From assembly GCA_023247135.1 (NCBI GenBank), contig JAHFHB010000050.1, positions 1-9,798 on the forward strand: DNA of 9,798 bases, read 5' to 3'. Made by a program: the position numbers and the translations under genes. The notes below the pieces were generated by a model. That model was not told the DNA's origin, ran no database searches, and saw only the letters and a list, made by a program, of their open reading frames with translations. This document shows positions 5,897 through 9,798 of this stretch, one piece after another; positions within the stretch are counted from its first letter, which is position 1; every line of letters begins with the position of its first letter. Source of the stretch: Candidatus Omnitrophota bacterium. GTDB lineage: Bacteria > Omnitrophota > Omnitrophia > Omnitrophales > Aquincolibacteriaceae.

Positions 5897-8535
5897 TTTT
5901 TGTATTTTTTGCCGCTGCCACAAGGGCAGGGATCATTGCGGCCGACCTTGGGGCTTTCGCGGCGTTCCGGCACAGCCGCTTCTGGCGCGCGCCGGCCCGG
6001 AAAAGGATCGCTTGCGGGGTTCCGTGCCGGGGCTGCGGGCTCCGCGGCCGCCGCCATACCACCGGACTTGGGGTGCAGCATCTCGATCGGAGCCTCGCTT
6101 AAAACACTGTGCATGCCTTCTTCCTTAATCGCCTGGATTCTGAACACAAGCTCAACGGTTTCTTCCTTGATGCTTTCCACCATGAGCTCAAACATCTTGA
6201 AAGCTTCTTTTTTGTATTCAATCAAAGGGTCCGTTTGGGCGTAAGCGCGCAGGCCAATGCCCTCTTTCAGATTATCCAGCGCGTAAAGGTGGTCTTTCCA
6301 CTTGGAATCAATCACCTGAAGCAGGATGTAGCAGCAAAGATGCTGCATTCTTTCCTTGCCAAATTCTGACTCGCGTTTTCCAAAAGCCGCGGCAATCGTC
6401 TTTAAAATTTCTTCCCGCAAAGCTTCCAGCAAATCCATATTTTCTTTGACGACAGCCGTCATATCCGCACCAAACTTGACGGACAAAGCCTGGGCCAAGC
6501 CATCCGGATTCTTATCCTCCTCCGGCGTGTCGGGATGCACGAATTGGCCCAACAGGTCTTCCACCACGTCTTCGGTCATTTCAAGAACGTGCTCGCGGAT
6601 GCCCTCATTACGCAGCACCCGGTCGCGCTCCGAGTAAATCATTTCGCGCTGGCGATTCATGACGTCGTCGTATTCCAGAAGATGTTTGCGGATCTCGAAA
6701 TTGCGGCTTTCGACGCGCTTCTGCGCGGTTTCAATCGCTTTCGTGACGAACGGATGCTGAATCTCCTCGCCTTCTTCCATACCGAGCTTCTGCATGATGC
6801 CTGAAATCCGGTCCGAACCGAAAATCCGCATCAGCTCATCTTCCAAAGAAATAAAAAACTTGGACTGCCCGGGGTCCCCTTGGCGCCCGCAGCGGCCGCG
6901 CAGCTGATTATCAATGCGCCGCGATTCATGCCGCTCCGTGCCGATGACATAGAGCCCGCCCTTGGCCGCCACGCCCTCCCCCAGCACGATGTCGGTTCCG
7001 CGGCCGGCCATGTTCGTCGCAATCGTGATGACGCCATCCTGCCCGGCCCGGGCAATAATCTCCGCTTCCTGCTCGTGGTATTTGGCATTCAGCACCGCAT
7101 GCGGCAGATTTTTGCGCTTGAGCAGCTGGCTGAGCTTCTCGGATTTTTCGATCGAAATCGTTCCCACCAGCACCGGCCGCCCCGTCGCATGCTCGCGCAT
7201 GATGTCATTCACCGCAGCCTCAAATTTTTCGCGTTCCGTCCGGAAGATGCCGTCGGCAATGTCTTTACGGACACAGGGCCGGTTCGGCGGAACCACCACG
7301 ACATCCAGTTTATAAATTTCATGGAATTCGGAGGCTTCGGTGGCCGCCGTTCCCGTCATCCCCGCGAGTTTTTTATACATGCGGAAGTAGTTTTGAAAAG
7401 TGATCGTGGCCAGCGTCTGGTTCTCGCGGCGGATCTCGACCCCTTCCTTGGCTTCCAGCGCCTGGTGCAGGCCGTCGGAAAAACGTCGGCCCGGCATAAG
7501 GCGCCCCGTGAATTCGTCGACGATAAGAATTTCACCGTCTTTGATCACATAATCCACATCGAGATTAAAAAATTCCTTGGCGCGCAGCGCGATGATCACC
7601 TGATGCCGTTCGTCAATCGTTTCGGCGTCATGCAAATTCGCGACACCCATGGCTTTGGCGCCACGGTCTTCTCCGGATTCCGTCAGAGAAATCGTTTTTG
7701 ATTTTTCATCCGCCAGGTAGTCGTATTCTTTCTTGAGTTTTTCCAGCTCGTCTTTCCAGGCTTGGTCCATGCGCTCGCGTTCGATTTTATACCCGCGCAG
7801 TCCCAGGGCCGCCCGGCGGGCTTTGAAATATTTATCCGTCGACTCTTCCGCCGGGCCGGAAATAATCAGCGGCGTTCTGGCTTCGTCCACCAGAATCGAA
7901 TCGACTTCGTCCACAATGGCGAAATACAGCGGGCGCTGCACGCGCTGGTCCAGGCTGACCACCATGTTGTCGCGCAGGTAATCAAAACCAAATTCGTTAT
8001 TGGTTCCATACGTGATATCGCAGGCATAGGCGCTGCGGCGCGCGCCCGGTTCCAGGTCGTGCTGGATATTGCCGACCGTCAGCCCCAAGAACTCATAAAT
8101 CTTTCCCATCCACTCGCGGTCGCGGCGCGCCAGGTAGTCGTTGACCGTGACCACGTGCACACCCTTGCCTTCCAGCGCATTGAGGTAGACAGGCAGAGTC
8201 CCCACCAGCGTCTTGCCTTCACCGGTCGACATTTCTGCAATACTGCCGTGGTGCAACACAATGCCGCCCAGAATCTGCACGTCAAAATGCCGCATCCTCG
8301 TCGTGCGGACCGAAGCTTCGCGAACCACCGCGTAGGCCTCCGGCAGAAGGTCGCTGAGCGCGGCCCCCTCCGCCAGGCGCTTTTTGAATTCCAGCGTTTT
8401 TGCCTTGAGCGCGTCATCGCTGAGCGCCTTGACCACCGGCTCGAACGCATTGACCTGCTCGACGATGAGCCCGTATTTTTTCAACGTACGTGAATTTTGA
8501 CTGCCGAATATTTTCTTAAGAAAAAACTGAATCAT
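5875..8535 (-). CDS. secA: Preprotein translocase ATPase SecA
   Basis: SecA is the cytosolic motor that drives preproteins through SecYEG. The 886-residue length is normal (E. coli 901). Walker A is MSTGEGKTL (102-110), Walker B is IVDEVDSILVDEARTPLIISG (from about 207), and the second helicase domain carries TNMAGRGTDIVLGEGV and GTERHESRRIDNQLRGRCGRQGDPG. The scaffold region HLLEYDDVMNRQREMIYSERD is intact. The C-terminus ends with a SEC-C zinc motif, RNDPCPCGSGKKYKKCC, after an Ala/Pro-rich linker of about 35 residues. SEC-C binds SecB and phospholipid in well-studied species. GAGGA precedes the ATG by 9 nt. Its ATG overlaps the prfB TGA (ATGA), and its 3' end overlaps lnt. I see no interruption or missing motif. 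Confidence 0.98.
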   Translation of the reverse strand: MIQFFLKKIFGSQNSRTLKKYGLIVEQVNAFEPVVKALSDDALKAKTLEFKKRLAEGAALSDLLPEAYAVVREASVRTTRMRHFDVQILGGIVLHHGSIAEMSTGEGKTLVGTLPVYLNALEGKGVHVVTVNDYLARRDREWMGKIYEFLGLTVGNIQHDLEPGARRSAYACDITYGTNNEFGFDYLRDNMVVSLDQRVQRPLYFAIVDEVDSILVDEARTPLIISGPAEESTDKYFKARRAALGLRGYKIERERMDQAWKDELEKLKKEYDYLADEKSKTISLTESGEDRGAKAMGVANLHDAETIDERHQVIIALRAKEFFNLDVDYVIKDGEILIVDEFTGRLMPGRRFSDGLHQALEAKEGVEIRRENQTLATITFQNYFRMYKKLAGMTGTAATEASEFHEIYKLDVVVVPPNRPCVRKDIADGIFRTEREKFEAAVNDIMREHATGRPVLVGTISIEKSEKLSQLLKRKNLPHAVLNAKYHEQEAEIIARAGQDGVITIATNMAGRGTDIVLGEGVAAKGGLYVIGTERHESRRIDNQLRGRCGRQGDPGQSKFFISLEDELMRIFGSDRISGIMQKLGMEEGEEIQHPFVTKAIETAQKRVESRNFEIRKHLLEYDDVMNRQREMIYSERDRVLRNEGIREHVLEMTEDVVEDLLGQFVHPDTPEEDKNPDGLAQALSVKFGADMTAVVKENMDLLEALREEILKTIAAAFGKRESEFGKERMQHLCCYILLQVIDSKWKDHLYALDNLKEGIGLRAYAQTDPLIEYKKEAFKMFELMVESIKEETVELVFRIQAIKEEGMHSVLSEAPIEMLHPKSGGMAAAAEPAAPARNPASDPFPGRRAPEAAVPERRESPKVGRNDPCPCGSGKKYKKCCAGQD

Positions 8536-9651
8536 GCGTTATGTTTCCTCGCGGCCGACATTTTTAAATAAGCCTGCATAAACATTTCGAGATCGCCGTC
8601 CATGACGGCCTGCACGTTGGACGTCTCCACATCGGTACGCAAATCCTTGACCATCGAGTACGGATGAAAAACGTAAGACCGGATCTGCGAGCCCCAGGCG
8701 ATCTCTTTTTTCTCGCCGTAGCGGCTTTTCAATTCCTCATTCTGCTCGCGGCGTCTTTTTTCGTAAAGCCGCGCCTTGAGAATTTTCAGCGCCACCTGCT
8801 TATTCTGAAACTGCGAGCGCTCATTCTGGCATTGGGCCATGAGGCCCGTGGGAATGTGCGTGATCCGCACCGCACTCTCCGTTTTATTGACGTGCTGCCC
8901 CCCGGCTCCGCCGGCCCGGTACGTATCAATTTTAATTTCCGCTTCTTTGATCTCGATGTCCGGGATGTCATCCACTTCGGGAATGACGTCCACCGAAGCA
9001 AACGAAGTATGCCGGCGCTTGTTGGCATCAAACGGCGAAATACGCACCAGGCGGTGTACGCCGGATTCCGCCTTGAGATAGCCGAACGCGTACGGTCCCT
9101 TGACGATCATGGTCATGTTTTTTACGCCGGCTTCTTCCCCGGACAGCCAATCCACGAGCTCCACGCCGTAACCGTTCTGCTCCGACCAGCGCGTGTACAT
9201 GCGGTAAAGCATGGCGGCCCAGTCGCAAGACTCCGTTCCCCCCGCACCGGCATTGATACTCAAAATGGCGCTGGCCGCGTCCAGCGGGTCGGATAAAAGC
9301 CGCTGAAACTCCAGATGTTCCACCTGCTTTTCCAGTACACCGGCTTCTTTCTCAAGCTCTGGAATGGCATCGGGTTGGTTTTCGTCGACCATGTCCACGA
9401 ATTGGCTGAGATCCTCCAAAGACTGCCGGCAGGCAAAAAAAGGCTCCACCAGTTTTTTTAGCCCGCGCAGTTTCTCAACCGTACCCTGGGCTTCCTGCTG
9501 CTTGTCCCAAAATCCGGGCTGCGCCATTTTTTCATTGAGCGCGTCGATTTCCTTTTGGCGTGTCGCGACGTCAAAGATACCCCCGTATCTCGAGCAATTT
9601 TTCCCCCAGCCCGCTTAAACGCCGTTTCAGATTTTCCAGTTCCGCTTTCAT
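8532..9651 (-). CDS. prfB: Peptide chain release factor 2, with programmed +1 frameshift
   Basis: RF2 recognises UAA/UGA and triggers peptidyl-tRNA hydrolysis. The gene is in two frames. ATG 9651 opens 26 codons (MKAELENLKRRLSGLGEKLL...RGYL) ending at TGA 9573-9571. A +1 shift at CTT-TGA-C continues in the frame starting with GAC at 9572 and ends at 8532, giving 372 residues (E. coli 365). With the frameshift included, the stop-codon recognition motif SPF falls at 205-207 and GGQ at 250-252, the E. coli RF2 positions, which supports this reconstruction. The SPF motif separates it from RF1 (PxT). CAGGAGT lies 7 nt before the ATG. The ATG at 9527 in the second frame is internal, not the true start. 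The stop overlaps the secA start by 4 bp. Confidence 0.97.
9570..9585 (-). promoter_or_regulatory. RF2 programmed +1 frameshift site
   Basis: On the minus strand the sequence is CGGGGGTATCTTTGAC. It contains an internal Shine-Dalgarno-like GGGGG (9580-9584), 3 nt spacing, the slippery codon CTT (9576-9574) and in-frame TGA (9573-9571) followed by C. It matches the E. coli prfB site from GGGGG onward. When RF2 is scarce, the ribosome pauses at UGA and slips +1, so RF2 controls its own synthesis. Confidence 0.97.
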
Positions 9652-9679
9652 ACGTATGACTCCTGTGAAAAGAAGGCGT

Positions 9680-9707
9680 AGTCTAACAGAAAGCCGCAGT
9701 GCTGCAA
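9680..9707 (-). promoter_or_regulatory. Candidate sigma70 promoter for prfB-secA-lnt
   Basis: On the minus strand TTGCAG (9702-9707) and TAGACT (9680-9685) are 16 bp apart, with matches of 3/6 and 4/6 to consensus. The start would be near 9673, giving a leader of about 22 nt that contains the CAGGAGT ribosome binding site. The large hairpin at 9712-9768 ends just upstream of the -35. Confidence 0.4.
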
Positions 9708-9711
9708 ATAA

Positions 9712-9768
9712 GAGAAGGTGCCAGGTACCCTCGCGGCCCTACCAGGCGAGGGTACCTGGCACCTTCTC
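9712..9768. repeat. Perfect 23-bp inverted repeat, 11-nt loop
   Basis: Arm 9712-9734 (starting GAGAAGGTGCCAGG) is the exact reverse complement of arm 9746-9768 (ending CCTGGCACCTTCTC), with loop GGCCCTACCAG. Each arm contains a 13-bp near-palindrome, GGTGCCAGGTACC. No long T-run follows on either strand, so a classical intrinsic terminator is not well supported, although TTATTT follows on the minus strand. It may be a REP-like dispersed element, or the end of the gene upstream of prfB. Bases 9769-9798 hold no recognisable feature. Confidence 0.85.
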
Positions 9769-9798
9769 ACAGCCGGCAATGCAGCAAATGCTCCAGCA

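Noticed and set aside
6880..8493. Two long plus-strand open frames (6880-7701 and 7762-8493) antisense to secA
   Set aside because: Their proteins are rich in Arg, His and Phe with no known motif, which is typical of the reverse frame of a GC-rich gene. The minus strand encodes an intact SecA throughout.
1..9798. CRISPR array, integrase, transposase or phage genes
   Set aside because: No regularly spaced direct repeats and no such protein motifs were seen on either strand.

Overview
The window comes from a moderately GC-rich bacterial chromosome. The presence of apolipoprotein N-acyltransferase (Lnt) points to a diderm, lipoprotein-making organism. I cannot name the phylum from the sequence. 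An uncultivated lineage such as Omnitrophota or another PVC-type group is only a guess from gene content and style.

There are two minus-strand gene blocks, separated by one plus-strand gene. Block 1 (1-3248, transcribed right to left) is a compact fatty-acid/polyketide-type operon. Its order is class I SAM methyltransferase, FabZ-like hot-dog dehydratase, acyl carrier protein with an unusual C-terminal extension, a second hot-dog protein lacking the catalytic His loop, a ketosynthase-like protein lacking the catalytic Cys and one catalytic His (chain-length-factor-like), and the first 31 codons of another ketosynthase running off the window edge. Most junctions are overlaps (8, 11, 4 and 4 bp), so the genes are probably translationally coupled. 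The pairing of an active-looking enzyme with a degenerate paralogue, seen for the hot-dogs and probably also for the ketosynthases, suggests heterodimers as in type II polyketide or aryl-polyene systems. The product is unknown.

The single plus-strand gene (3397-4161) diverges from block 1. By its catalytic spacing (Tyr-x6-Lys) and overall sequence it is an enoyl-ACP reductase of the FabL type, not a FabG ketoreductase. It could serve either the block 1 pathway or general fatty-acid synthesis.

Block 2 (4343-9651, minus strand) is housekeeping: prfB (RF2), secA and lnt, each overlapping the next. The prfB gene is expressed through the classic RF2 autoregulatory +1 frameshift at an in-frame TGA. 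With the frameshift included, the SPF and GGQ motifs fall at the E. coli residue numbers.

Two non-coding structured elements stand out. A roughly 90-bp three-stem palindromic element lies between the convergent fabL and lnt genes (4222-4311). A perfect 23-bp inverted repeat with an 11-nt loop sits just upstream of the prfB promoter (9712-9768). Both look like REP/MITE-type dispersed repeats, but copy number cannot be judged from one window.
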